Assembly (NCBI GenBank): GCA_949286465.1
Contig: CASECI010000010.1
Span: forward strand, 1 to 48,732
DNA length: 48,732 bases
Source: an uncultured Alphaproteobacteria bacterium
GTDB lineage: Bacteria; Pseudomonadota; Alphaproteobacteria; CAAHEQ01; UBA3637
Direction: 5' to 3'
The translations under genes were made by a program, and so were the position numbers. Under the pieces are notes generated by a model, which saw only the letters and a program-made list of their open reading frames with translations, did no database searches and was not told where the DNA came from. Shown piece by piece: positions 36,769 through 45,670 of this stretch (position 1 is its first letter; each line of letters starts with the position of its first letter).

Positions 36769-37946
36769 CAAACAATCTCCTGAACAGATTGTATAATAAC
36801 GCGGACAGCTTCATCCATACTTTGCTTCACGATAAAAGGCAAACCTGATTCAAATAACAATCTGCATCCTATTTGAGCGTTCGTTCCATCCATACGTACA
36901 ACTAATGGCATTCCAATACTTATTTCTCTAGAAGCTGCTATTAATCCTTCCGCTATAATATCACATCTAGAAGAACCTCCAAAAATATTAATTAAAACAC
37001 CTTCTACATTAGGCTCTGATAGAATCGTCTTAAAAGCATTCGTTACCGTTTCTTTGGTCGGTTCTGCTCCTAAATCTAATATACAGGCCGCCTTTCCACC
37101 ATATAAATGAATCAAATCTAGAGTTGCCATTCCTAACCCTGAACCATTAATAATGCAGCCTATATTTCCATCTAGCTTGACATACCTGAAATTATTTAAT
37201 CGAGCCTTTATTTGACTTGGGGTTTCTTCCTCGACATCTCTCATACATGTAATTTCTTTATACTTCGCTACAGAATCAGGATCAAATACAATCTTCCCAT
37301 CCAAGACCACAAATCGATTATCCTGGGTAATGACTAAAGGATTAATATCAACTCTAAAAGCTGAATATGTCTTAAAAATCTCATACATTTTTTGAATAAT
37401 CTTTGCAGCCTTTGTCCTATATTTTGTTGGGAGGCCTATCCTTGTTACCCAAGATACTGCTTTCACAATTGTAATCTTCTTATTAATATCGAGCTCTGTC
37501 ATATAATATTTAGGACGTTGCTTATTTCCCGTAACATCCTGTATAGATACAAAAACTTTTTCAACACTGAAATCAATATAAATGCTTATACTGTATGCAA
37601 ACGTGATATCTACATATTCTTCAATATAAACCTTTTTTACTTCTTGACCTTCCGAACCTGTTAATGGAGTAACTAATGTCTTTAACAACATATTTTTTGC
37701 TTCTTGCTCAACACCATCAGGCGTTGAAGCAAAGCGAATTCCTCCTTTTATCCCAGCGTCCGTTTCTATGAAAGAACCTTGCCCTCGAACATTTGAATGT
37801 ATCTGTGCCTTTATAGCCCACTTATTCCCGCCTATTTTTTCTGCACATCTTCGAGCTTCTTGGGGCGTATAGGCTACATATCCTTTAAGAATAGGAATAT
37901 CATATTGACTAAATATTTTCTTTGCCTGATATTCGTGGATATTCAT
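36768..37946 (-). CDS. sucC: Succinyl-CoA synthetase beta-subunit homologue, divergent
   Basis: A 392-residue SucC homologue: ATP-grasp domain (about 1-235, MNIHEYQAKKIFSQYDIPI) and a C-terminal ligase domain (about 255-390, INIFGG.SRCDIIAEG). The metal-binding DINPLV and LDGKI motifs remain. The nucleotide loop after KAQIH, usually AGGRGKGGG, reads SNVRGQGS, and the phosphate-binding LDVGGGA loop reads LDLGAEP (290-296). These changes parallel those in SucD and suggest that the ordinary succinyl-CoA reaction is lost or altered. The gene starts three bases after the DHH gene and overlaps sucD by one to four bases. Confidence 0.85.
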   Translation of the reverse strand: MNIHEYQAKKIFSQYDIPILKGYVAYTPQEARRCAEKIGGNKWAIKAQIHSNVRGQGSFIETDAGIKGGIRFASTPDGVEQEAKNMLLKTLVTPLTGSEGQEVKKVYIEEYVDITFAYSISIYIDFSVEKVFVSIQDVTGNKQRPKYYMTELDINKKITIVKAVSWVTRIGLPTKYRTKAAKIIQKMYEIFKTYSAFRVDINPLVITQDNRFVVLDGKIVFDPDSVAKYKEITCMRDVEEETPSQIKARLNNFRYVKLDGNIGCIINGSGLGMATLDLIHLYGGKAACILDLGAEPTKETVTNAFKTILSEPNVEGVLINIFGGSSRCDIIAEGLIAASREISIGMPLVVRMDGTNAQIGCRLLFESGLPFIVKQSMDEAVRVIIQSVQEIV

Positions 37947-37949
37947 CCT

Positions 37950-38897
37950 TTATTTCCCTATATCTTCTTGCTTCGATGCCAACAATATTGCGGCAATTAA
38001 GTCCATCTTGACTTTTTCCACATCTACCCCAGAACTCTGACAGGTACCAGCTCCTTTATGCCCTCCGCCATTATAAACTGCCATAACCGCACCGGCATCA
38101 ACATGAGACGTCTTATTTAATATCGAACGACCTAAAGAAAAAGTTATCCGTTCTGACTTGGTATCCTTTTCAACAATCAATGATAAATTACATTGAGGAT
38201 AAAGTGCGTAAACCAAAAATCTATTCCCTGGATAAATAATCTCTTCCTCAAGCAAATCTACTACAACTAAATTTTGATAAATAACCGCGCACCTTTCTAT
38301 TTGATCCTTAAAATGATCTTGATATGTTTTATATAACATAACTCTTTCCTGTATATCGGGAAGAGCTAATATATCTTCTATCTTCATTCCTTCTATGGTA
38401 TCTATCAATAAACGTATCAAATCTTCGTGCTTTGTTTGAAAATCGTGAAATCTCGTAAAACCCGTCTTCGGATCTAAAATAAAGTTAAATAAAACCCAGC
38501 CCTCTGGATTCAAAATATCCTGAGATGTAAAGTCTGCTGTATCTGCTTTGTTTAAGGCCTTCAGTATTTCCTCAAAAACACCTGGAAACTTTTCTCCCAT
38601 GTTAAAATAATTATAAATAACTTGGGCCGCTGAAGGTGCTTTCGAATCACAAATAAAATTTGCTCGATGCCCTACACGACGACTCTCTGATGCATGATGG
38701 TCAAATGCCATATACACGCCAGGTACATAAGGCAAATTAGCTGATATATCCATAGAGGTAACAGGAACTCGATTATGTTGCATATCTCGAGGATGAACAA
38801 ATAAGATGTCTTCAACTAAATCTAATTTTTTTAATAAAATAGCACAAACCATTCCATCGAAATCATCTCGTGTAATCAACCGATATTTTTTTTCCAT
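37950..38897 (-). CDS. DHH-family phosphoesterase
   Basis: A 315-residue protein with DHH-family motifs: TRDDFDGMVCAILL (about 9-22), MDISANLP, MAFDHHASE (the DHH motif, about 63-71) and the C-terminal DHHA1-type GGGHKGAGTC (about 275-284). Members hydrolyse phosphodiesters or phosphoanhydrides (exopolyphosphatase, oligoribonuclease or cyclic dinucleotide phosphodiesterase); the substrate cannot be decided. It is the first gene of the six-gene minus-strand unit and lies three bases upstream of sucC. Ribosome binding site GGAAGAG. Confidence 0.83.
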   Translation of the reverse strand: MEKKYRLITRDDFDGMVCAILLKKLDLVEDILFVHPRDMQHNRVPVTSMDISANLPYVPGVYMAFDHHASESRRVGHRANFICDSKAPSAAQVIYNYFNMGEKFPGVFEEILKALNKADTADFTSQDILNPEGWVLFNFILDPKTGFTRFHDFQTKHEDLIRLLIDTIEGMKIEDILALPDIQERVMLYKTYQDHFKDQIERCAVIYQNLVVVDLLEEEIIYPGNRFLVYALYPQCNLSLIVEKDTKSERITFSLGRSILNKTSHVDAGAVMAVYNGGGHKGAGTCQSSGVDVEKVKMDLIAAILLASKQEDIGK

Positions 38898-38989
38898 TTA
38901 TTCTCTTCCCAAAATCCTTTATATAGCTTATAAATAAAATATCTTATCTACCATATCATGGCATAAAAAAATAGGAGTTGTCTAGTATT

Positions 38990-39286
38990 ATGAAGTGTTT
39001 TTTTTCATTTATTTTTATCTGTCTTTATCTATCTGCTTGTTCTGCTTATGTTGATTCCAGACGTGAGGCCGGATTAGCATATCCTGTTGGACAATCACAC
39101 CCTCCTTTAGTCGCCATTTGTTATAATGGCCTCATGACAACCGATTTTGAATTACAACAAATGGCTAACTCAGCTTGTCTTGCTAAAAACAAACCGGCTA
39201 AACGCGTAGAAACACGTTATTTTAACTGTGCTTTGTTTACGCCTAACACCGCAGTATTCGAATGTCAAGAGCCTGTTAAGCCTTAA
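38990..39286 (+). CDS. Small cysteine-containing lipoprotein
   Basis: A 98-residue protein with a lipoprotein signal peptide ending in the lipobox LSAC (Cys17). The mature part has four Cys (ICYNG, ANSACLAK, YFNCALF, VFEC) that could form two disulfides in the periplasm. The spacing resembles a small conserved protein I recall from Rhodospirillales with ICY...AC...C...TP..A.F.C, but I cannot name a family with confidence. I chose the ATG at 38990 over a TTG at 38978, because AGGAG directly abuts the TTG. It converges with the MscS gene and overlaps its end by 11 bases. Confidence 0.75.
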   Translation: MKCFFSFIFICLYLSACSAYVDSRREAGLAYPVGQSHPPLVAICYNGLMTTDFELQQMANSACLAKNKPAKRVETRYFNCALFTPNTAVFECQEPVKP

Positions 39287-40415
39287 TCTTTGCCTTAACT
39301 AAAGCATCATAAATTTCTTCTCGTAATGTATTAGCTATTGAAAATCTTTGAACTTTGTTCGGAATAAAACATCTTAATTCAACGTCTGCATAATCCTTGT
39401 GTATAGACAAAACAATAACTGATGGAGCTGGATCTTCTAAAACACTCGGGTGGTTATTAGCTATTTTTAGCATAATATCACGAACCTTTTCCATTTTAAC
39501 TCCATACGGAACAGTTATTTTGACTTCTGTCCGACCAATAGTATCTTCATGTGTCCAATTTTCTATTTTCTTAGTCGTTATATCTATATTCGGAAATATG
39601 ATAGAAGCTTTATCAAGGGTCTCTATCTCTGTCGAACACAGTGTAATCCGTTTCACGAAACCTTCTGCTCCATCTATCATAACCCAATCACCTATTTTAA
39701 TAGATCGAGTCCACAAAATTTGCATTCCGGAAACAAAATTCTGAATAATATCCTTTAACCCAAAACATAATCCGATAAATAAGGCCGCCAATAGTAAAAT
39801 AAAAGGCAATACATTTGCTCCTAAGGCAGCAAACAAACCACAATAAGCTAAAATTGCCCCTAAATATCCAATCGTCCGGATAAGAGAATTTTTAAAAGCA
39901 ACCCCCATTTCTACATACTCTTGTAATTTTCCTAAAACAATCTTTTGAATAAATCTTGTTAGAGCTATAATAAGCAAGAAAACAAAACCAGAAAGTATCA
40001 ACGTCCTTGTAGAGATAATAAGACCTGCAAATGAAAAGCCAATCGATAAATGATTAATAAATTGTATGTTAATTTTAAATAATTCTAATAAAATTAAAAA
40101 AGCACAAAAAATAAATAATAAGTTTATTAAATAACTTAAAAATAAAGATTGCTTTCTGACTTGAATCCGTCCTTCAAAATCAAAATAAGGTTCATTAATT
40201 AATCTCGCAAAGCGACGTATCATCCTATATAAAACATAAAAAATAGATATCGTACCGCAAAATAATAATATATCTTTTAGATTTTCATCATATTCTATAT
40301 CTTGATTAAAAGAAACGAACGTTATAACAATTCCAACGAGCAAAACATCCCAAAAAGCTGATAACTTTGATATAAAACTTTCTTCATCAGCTATCCAATT
40401 TGATAATTTAAACAT
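39276..40415 (-). CDS. Small-conductance mechanosensitive channel (MscS family)
   Basis: A 379-residue inner-membrane protein with about five hydrophobic segments in residues 20-215, more than the three of E. coli MscS. The pore helix and beta domain region include LLLAALFIGLCFGLKDIIQNFVSG-type sequence (about 200-225), then WTRSIKIGDWVMIDGAEGFVKRI and NIDITTKKIENWT, followed by a C-terminal alpha/beta domain. It probably releases solutes on osmotic down-shock. A strong ribosome binding site (AGGAGGAG) precedes the ATG, and pyrG lies 43 bases upstream on the same strand. Confidence 0.92.
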   Translation of the reverse strand: MFKLSNWIADEESFISKLSAFWDVLLVGIVITFVSFNQDIEYDENLKDILLFCGTISIFYVLYRMIRRFARLINEPYFDFEGRIQVRKQSLFLSYLINLLFIFCAFLILLELFKINIQFINHLSIGFSFAGLIISTRTLILSGFVFLLIIALTRFIQKIVLGKLQEYVEMGVAFKNSLIRTIGYLGAILAYCGLFAALGANVLPFILLLAALFIGLCFGLKDIIQNFVSGMQILWTRSIKIGDWVMIDGAEGFVKRITLCSTEIETLDKASIIFPNIDITTKKIENWTHEDTIGRTEVKITVPYGVKMEKVRDIMLKIANNHPSVLEDPAPSVIVLSIHKDYADVELRCFIPNKVQRFSIANTLREEIYDALVKAKIKA

Positions 40416-40458
40416 TTTCTCTCTCCTCCTTATTCTCTCTTACCTCAGACAAAAGCTG

Positions 40459-42099
40459 TTAAAGTAATTCTGTTTGCTTTTTCGCTGCTTCAATAAACGA
40501 TTTAAATAAAGGAGCCGGGGCAAAGGGTTTCGATTTAAATTCTGGATGAAATTGACCCGCAATAAAAAATGGATGCGATTCAACTTCCACAATCTCCGGC
40601 AACAAGCCGTCTGGAGACTTGCCTGAAATAATAAATCCTTTTTCTGCTAAAGCAGCTTCATAAGAAATATCCATCTCATACCGATGACGATGCCGTTCAT
40701 AGATTGTCGAAGAACCATAAACCTTCTGTGCTAAAGACCCTTCTTTTAAAACTGCTGGATAGGCACCTAAACGCATCGTCCCTCCCATATCTCCTTCTTC
40801 CGGACGGATCATCTTTTGCCCATCTTTTTCCCAAACTTTCATTCGATTTATAACAGCTGTACAATCGGTAGTAAATTCTGCTGAATTTGCATCTTTTATA
40901 CCCAACAAATTCCGACAAGCCTCTATAACAGCCATCTGCATACCTAAACAAATTCCCAAAAAAGGAACTTTCTTTTCTCGTGCATAAGTTATCGCTTTAA
41001 TCTTTCCTTCAACACCTCGAACGCCAAAACCGCCCGGAACTAAAATAGCATGATAAGATTTTAAACGATTTTCGACTTCTGGGGCCGACATCTCCTCTAA
41101 TGTTTCACTATCTACCCAATCTATTTTGACCTTAGTCTTATTGGCGATCCCTGCATGCACTAAGGCCTCCCTTAAAGACTTGTAAGCATCCGGAAGACCA
41201 CAGTATTTCCCTACAACAGCCACATGCACATGATGTTCAAAATGTGCCATCGTATCTATAATATCTTGCCACTTCTTTAAATCTGGCTCTGGAGCTGTTT
41301 CATACAAACCAAAATGTTTTAAAACCTGCGTATCTAACCCTTGTTCATGATAGGACAAAGGTATTTTATAAATATTATCTACATCTAGTGCTGCAACAAC
41401 ATCATCTTTCGATACATTACAAAATAAACCTAATTTTCGGCGCTCCTCTGCTGGAATTTCCATCTTACTACGGCATAACAGAACATCTGCTTGAATACCA
41501 GACTCTAAGAGCTTCTTTACAGCTTGTTGTGTCGGTTTTGTCTTTAATTCTCCAGCCGTTTCAATATAAGGCAAAAGTGTGAGATAAACAAAACAGCAAT
41601 TTTCTCGACCAACCTCATTTGAAAATTGACGAATAGCTTCTAAAAATAAAGTGCCCTCTATGTCGCCAACGGTTCCACCAACCTCATACAAAACAAAATC
41701 TTCATCTGTTAAATCCGATTTGATAAAACGTTTTAACTCATCTGTTACATGGGGTATCATCTGAACAGTGGCCCCTAGATATTCTCCTTTCCTTTCCTTT
41801 GTTAAAACATTATAATAAATTCTACCCCCCGAAACGCTATCCGTTTTATGACAAGATACACCAACAAAACGTTCATAATGACCTAAATCTAAATCTGTTT
41901 CAGCGCCATCATCTGTAACGAAAACTTCTCCATGTTGATAAGGACTCATTGTTCCTGGATCTATATTCAAATATGGGTCCATCTTACGCATACGTACTTT
42001 ATAACCTCGAGCTTGGAGTAATGAACCAATAGCTGCAGATGCTATACCTTTTCCTAAACTTGAAACTACGCCTCCTAAAATAAATACGTATCTTGTCAT
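40459..42099 (-). CDS. pyrG: CTP synthase
   Basis: PyrG aminates UTP to CTP with glutamine and ATP. The 546 residues are full length. The N-terminal synthetase domain starts with [19 protein letters not shown] (P-loop, about 4-22) and has [19 protein letters not shown] (about 42-60). The C-terminal class I glutamine amidotransferase domain has the nucleophile Cys in FLGICLGMQ (about 385) and the HPE catalytic motif in QFHPEFKS (about 520). Ribosome binding site AGGAG. It may be co-transcribed with the mscS homologue downstream. Confidence 0.98.
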   Translation of the reverse strand: MTRYVFILGGVVSSLGKGIASAAIGSLLQARGYKVRMRKMDPYLNIDPGTMSPYQHGEVFVTDDGAETDLDLGHYERFVGVSCHKTDSVSGGRIYYNVLTKERKGEYLGATVQMIPHVTDELKRFIKSDLTDEDFVLYEVGGTVGDIEGTLFLEAIRQFSNEVGRENCCFVYLTLLPYIETAGELKTKPTQQAVKKLLESGIQADVLLCRSKMEIPAEERRKLGLFCNVSKDDVVAALDVDNIYKIPLSYHEQGLDTQVLKHFGLYETAPEPDLKKWQDIIDTMAHFEHHVHVAVVGKYCGLPDAYKSLREALVHAGIANKTKVKIDWVDSETLEEMSAPEVENRLKSYHAILVPGGFGVRGVEGKIKAITYAREKKVPFLGICLGMQMAVIEACRNLLGIKDANSAEFTTDCTAVINRMKVWEKDGQKMIRPEEGDMGGTMRLGAYPAVLKEGSLAQKVYGSSTIYERHRHRYEMDISYEAALAEKGFIISGKSPDGLLPEIVEVESHPFFIAGQFHPEFKSKPFAPAPLFKSFIEAAKKQTELL

Positions 42100-42133
42100 T
42101 CGTATCTCCTGTCTATTTATTTTTTATGCTCAT

Positions 42134-42168
42134 AAAAAAGATGTAAAGGATACCCTTTTCCTTTACAT
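42134..42168 (-). terminator. Rho-independent terminator downstream of rmuC
   Basis: A perfect 9-bp inverted repeat (atgtaaagg at 42141-42149 and its complement at 42160-42168) encloses a 10-base loop. On the minus strand it is followed by C and a run of six T residues (42139-42134). It lies 100 bases after the rmuC stop and just before pyrG. Confidence 0.75.
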
Positions 42169-42268
42169 TCCTTCTTTTACTTAAGCATTCAGATTCGCTC
42201 CTCTTTGTTTTTTTCTTTAATAAGTGATTATCTTAAAAAAAGCAATAAAAAAATATCCTCAATCAAGT

Positions 42269-43363
42269 TTATGATGAACTGGCTATTGTATTTACATCTA
42301 TCTTTTTTTCTATAACATTTTCACTTACATCTCTGAGCTTACGTTCTATCGCTCGTGTTCGCGTTCCGGCCTCATCTAAAGTCTTACCCGCTGCTTCTAT
42401 ATTCTTTTTTACTTTTTCTACCCACTGTCCATATTTCTCAAACTCACTTCGTGCTTCTCCTAATGCTTGCCAAACCTCACTAGACCGCTTTTGTATCGCA
42501 AGAGTCCTAAAACCCATTTGTAAACTTGTCAAAAAAGCTCCTAACGTACTTGGACCTGTAATGGTTATTTTATATTTATGCTGAACTTCCCCAGACAAAC
42601 CTGGTCGACGCATGACTTCTGCATACAAACCTTCCGTTGGTAAAAACATAATAGCAAAGTCCGTCGTTTTTGGGACTTCTATATATTTATCAGATATACG
42701 CTTTGCCTCTAGTTTTATGCGCTTCTCTAGCTCTTGTGCAGAAGCTTCTACTAAAACGCCATCGCCTTTCTCTGAAGCTGCTAATAAACGTTCATAATCT
42801 TCATAGGGAAATTTTGCATCTATTGGTATCAATCCATCGGGCAAACATACACAATATTCTACAACTTCTGTAGTCCCTTCTTTAATCTTAACATTCTTTT
42901 TATATTGATCAGGAGAAAGCATTTGCTCCAATAAGGCTCCTAACTGAACTTCTCCCCATACGCCTCGTGTTTTAACATTTGTTAAAACGCGTTTTAAATC
43001 TCCCACACCTATTGCTAAATTTTGCATTTCTCCTAGCCCTTGATGAACTTTCTCGAGCCTTTCACTTACTTGTGAAAAAGATTCTCCTATACGTTTTTCT
43101 AACGTTGTCTGAAGCTTCTCATCAACAGTTGCTCGCATCTTATCTAACTGTGCCTCTACAGAACGCCGTATCGAATCATTAAAGCCTAATAAACTAGCAT
43201 TAAGCTCTTGCCGTAACATTCCTGTATCTTCTTTATTACTTCTTTCCATCCGTTCTAAATCATAAGACAATCGACTAGATTGATTTAATCGTATCATCAC
43301 ATAAAGCAACAAAATTAAATTGACACACAATACGCCAATAATAACTATAAGTGTTATTTGCAT
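42269..43363 (-). CDS. rmuC: RmuC-family DNA recombination protein
   Basis: A 364-residue protein with an N-terminal transmembrane segment (about 3-24), a long coiled coil (about 28-115), and the RmuC nuclease-like domain (about 120-330). Family segments are TRGVWGEVQLGALLEQMLSP, LIPIDAKFPYEDYERLL and FLPTEGLYAEV. RmuC limits DNA inversions at short inverted repeats in E. coli; its precise biochemical role is unsettled. Divergent from the DUF3108-like gene, with 64 bases between the start codons. It is followed after 100 bases by a terminator. Confidence 0.93.
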   Translation of the reverse strand: MQITLIVIIGVLCVNLILLLYVMIRLNQSSRLSYDLERMERSNKEDTGMLRQELNASLLGFNDSIRRSVEAQLDKMRATVDEKLQTTLEKRIGESFSQVSERLEKVHQGLGEMQNLAIGVGDLKRVLTNVKTRGVWGEVQLGALLEQMLSPDQYKKNVKIKEGTTEVVEYCVCLPDGLIPIDAKFPYEDYERLLAASEKGDGVLVEASAQELEKRIKLEAKRISDKYIEVPKTTDFAIMFLPTEGLYAEVMRRPGLSGEVQHKYKITITGPSTLGAFLTSLQMGFRTLAIQKRSSEVWQALGEARSEFEKYGQWVEKVKKNIEAAGKTLDEAGTRTRAIERKLRDVSENVIEKKIDVNTIASSS

Positions 43364-43427
43364 CTTTTATCCTTTTCAAAATTATTTTTTCTGTTATGGT
43401 ATAAGAAATTTAAAAAAAGAACAACCC

Positions 43428-44123
43428 ATGCGTATATATATTTTCTTTTTTAGTTTCTTATTTTTATCTCATTTTTCTTTTGCTCAATCCATGACTGCAA
43501 CTTATCAAGCTTATGCTATGGGATTAAATTTATTAGAAGCTCAAATGTCTCTTGATTACACAAATCAATCCTATACCATGAAAACAATTACTCAAACAAA
43601 AGGCATCTTAAGTTTACTATTAGATAAAAAACAAAGATTTATTACAAAAGGTAATAATAATACTCTGCCTCCCTTATATTCAATGATGACAAAAAAAGGA
43701 AAAGAAAAAGTAATCGATTTTTCAAAACACATTGATTTCATTGATTATCAAACGACTATTCTTTCTTTAATGAAAATTAAAAAACCAACTTCTCCTATTA
43801 TTAAGTATCAAGTTTGGGATGGGAAACGTGACCTTTTACTGACCTTCTCTTATTTAGGAGTAGAAGAATTGCCTCTTTCAGATACTCCTTTTCAAGGAAA
43901 AGCCGATAAATACACATTAACGGTTGAGGTATTAAAAGGAAAAAATAAAGGATGGTTCTTTGAACAAATGCAAAAAAAAGATCCTCCTCCCTTACGATTA
44001 TGGTTTAAACAGGTAAATCCCATTTTACCTTCTTTTTTGGTTCGAGCTGAATTTGACACTTCCTTACTTGGAACTATTACGATTTTATTATCCGATATTC
44101 AATCCAATAATAAATCCCCATAA
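43428..44123 (+). CDS. DUF3108-like exported protein
   Basis: A 231-residue protein with a clear signal peptide (MRIYIFFFSFLFLSHFSFAQS). The mature part begins with MTATYQAYAMGLNLLEAQM, resembling the start of DUF3108 proteins, which are periplasmic beta-rich proteins of unknown function common in Proteobacteria. I chose the ATG at 43428, where the signal peptide begins, rather than an upstream in-frame codon at 43320. The 3' end overlaps the convergent transferase gene by 25 bases. Function unknown. Confidence 0.78.
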   Translation: MRIYIFFFSFLFLSHFSFAQSMTATYQAYAMGLNLLEAQMSLDYTNQSYTMKTITQTKGILSLLLDKKQRFITKGNNNTLPPLYSMMTKKGKEKVIDFSKHIDFIDYQTTILSLMKIKKPTSPIIKYQVWDGKRDLLLTFSYLGVEELPLSDTPFQGKADKYTLTVEVLKGKNKGWFFEQMQKKDPPPLRLWFKQVNPILPSFLVRAEFDTSLLGTITILLSDIQSNNKSP

Positions 44124-45571
44124 AAAATCTGATCATAAACAGCAGAACGTCTCATTATCTCTTCATTAAAATACCTTATATCTTTAATCTCTTCTAATAA
44201 AGTAGGCCTGCCGGAAAATAAAGACGTTCCCAGAGCTAATCGACTTCCTTCTATTTGGATTCCCATTGCTTCTAAAATCGTCGGATAAATATCAAATGGC
44301 GTAAATTGACGATTTGTTGTCTCTTGAGGTTTTTTATATGGATTCATAAAAATATTTATCATTTTTCTATGCATCTTATCATTAAATATATGCTTATTCA
44401 TACATAAGTGATCCCCGACTAAAACAACTGTCGTATCTTTATAAAAGGGTTGTTCTTGAAGCCAATCAATAAATAAACCTATCTTTGAATCTGCACAAGA
44501 AATAACATTTTTATAGGTCTCATTATAAGGTTGATGACATGTTTTTTCATCTAAATATCCGTCTGCAAAATGAGAATCTATCGTCATCATACCAAAGAAA
44601 AAAGGTGCCTTTTGTTGAGATAATAATTGAAGCTCTTCTTTTGCAAACTCATAGAGCTTTGCATCTTCCATACCCCAATAAACTCTATAGTTAGAAGGTA
44701 TTTTTTTTGTCTCTTTAAAATAATGAAAATCCTTTAATCGAATATTCCCATGTGTATTGAAAAAAGCATTTAGTCCAGCAAATTGCCCTTCAGAACCTAT
44801 CAAAAAATCAATCGTATATCCATTTTCTTTAAGTATATCTGGCAAACAAACTGCTCCAGGCAAAAACGAGGAATACATCCTATAATGATTAGAGTTAATT
44901 GGCATTCTTAACGGAATTCCACAGATTTGTGAAACAAGCCCAGCAGATGTCCATCCTGTACCCTCCATCGAAGAAGCCCCTCCTAAAGCATTGCGATCAG
45001 AGAAGGATAAATTTTCTTTAGCTAAATTCTCAATATTGGGAATCAGATTAACATCAAAGGAATCCGCAAAACTTGTTTCTATAGATTCAAGAAAAATCAA
45101 AATCAAATTCTGTTTTTTTGAGGGAAATGTTAATTGAACCTGACGAGGATTCGTATAATATATTTCATAAAAACGAGATAATTTCTCAGGGTACATGTAA
45201 CTTTTTATTACTCCATGTACATTTAATTGAACATAAGCAACAATAAGAGAAATGATGACAACAGCAAAAACAAATGCTGTCAAATGTCTTTGAAATAGCT
45301 TTTTGATAGTTCGGATTCCTTTAAAATAAAATTTATCACAAATTAAAAAACCAACTAAAGCAACCACTCCGATAGCCCAAAAAATTGTATTTCGAATGAA
45401 GCTAATGATCATCTTCTGATCAGCATCAAGAGGCATATAAATATGAAATAAAACTTGCTCAAGCGTGACTTCTCCAAACTTATCAACAATCCAATAAGAA
45501 GTTGATATCAACATCACTGCAATAAAAAGCAAACAAAATAAAAAAATTTTTTTTATCTTACGCGTTAACAT
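44099..45571 (-). CDS. OpgB/LtaS-like membrane phosphoglycerol transferase
   Basis: A 490-residue membrane sulfatase-fold protein, with about four transmembrane segments (first 165 residues) and a periplasmic alkaline-phosphatase-like domain. The metal- and substrate-binding start is LILIFLESIETSFAD, and the nucleophile Thr lies in EGTGWTSAGLVSQICGIPL, the pattern of OpgB (MdoB) phosphoglycerol transferases. Later motifs are MMTIDSHFADGYL and VVLVGDHLCM. It probably adds phosphoglycerol or a related group to periplasmic glucans or envelope glycans (inference). I chose the ATG at 45571, giving a basic start (MLTRKIKK) before the first membrane segment; a TTG at 45607 is possible. No clear ribosome binding site was seen. 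Confidence 0.85.
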   Translation of the reverse strand: MLTRKIKKIFLFCLLFIAVMLISTSYWIVDKFGEVTLEQVLFHIYMPLDADQKMIISFIRNTIFWAIGVVALVGFLICDKFYFKGIRTIKKLFQRHLTAFVFAVVIISLIVAYVQLNVHGVIKSYMYPEKLSRFYEIYYTNPRQVQLTFPSKKQNLILIFLESIETSFADSFDVNLIPNIENLAKENLSFSDRNALGGASSMEGTGWTSAGLVSQICGIPLRMPINSNHYRMYSSFLPGAVCLPDILKENGYTIDFLIGSEGQFAGLNAFFNTHGNIRLKDFHYFKETKKIPSNYRVYWGMEDAKLYEFAKEELQLLSQQKAPFFFGMMTIDSHFADGYLDEKTCHQPYNETYKNVISCADSKIGLFIDWLQEQPFYKDTTVVLVGDHLCMNKHIFNDKMHRKMINIFMNPYKKPQETTNRQFTPFDIYPTILEAMGIQIEGSRLALGTSLFSGRPTLLEEIKDIRYFNEEIMRRSAVYDQIFYGDLLLD

Positions 45572-45670
45572 ACATTTTGATGTATCATGTTTTTCTAAGT
45601 AAGTCAAAATAAAATCTTTTACATTACATTCTTTTTATGTTAAGTTAAAATCTAAATAAGAAGGGTATTT

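Noticed and set aside
42169..42268. Possible small RNA or gene between rmuC and its terminator
   Set aside because: The stretch is pyrimidine- and A-rich, without a convincing open frame, ribosome binding site or stable hairpin.
45569..45588. Small hairpin (ATACAT-CAAA-ATGTAT on the minus strand) near the start of the first OpgB-like gene
   Set aside because: Only six base pairs of A/T-rich sequence; not enough to claim a regulatory element.
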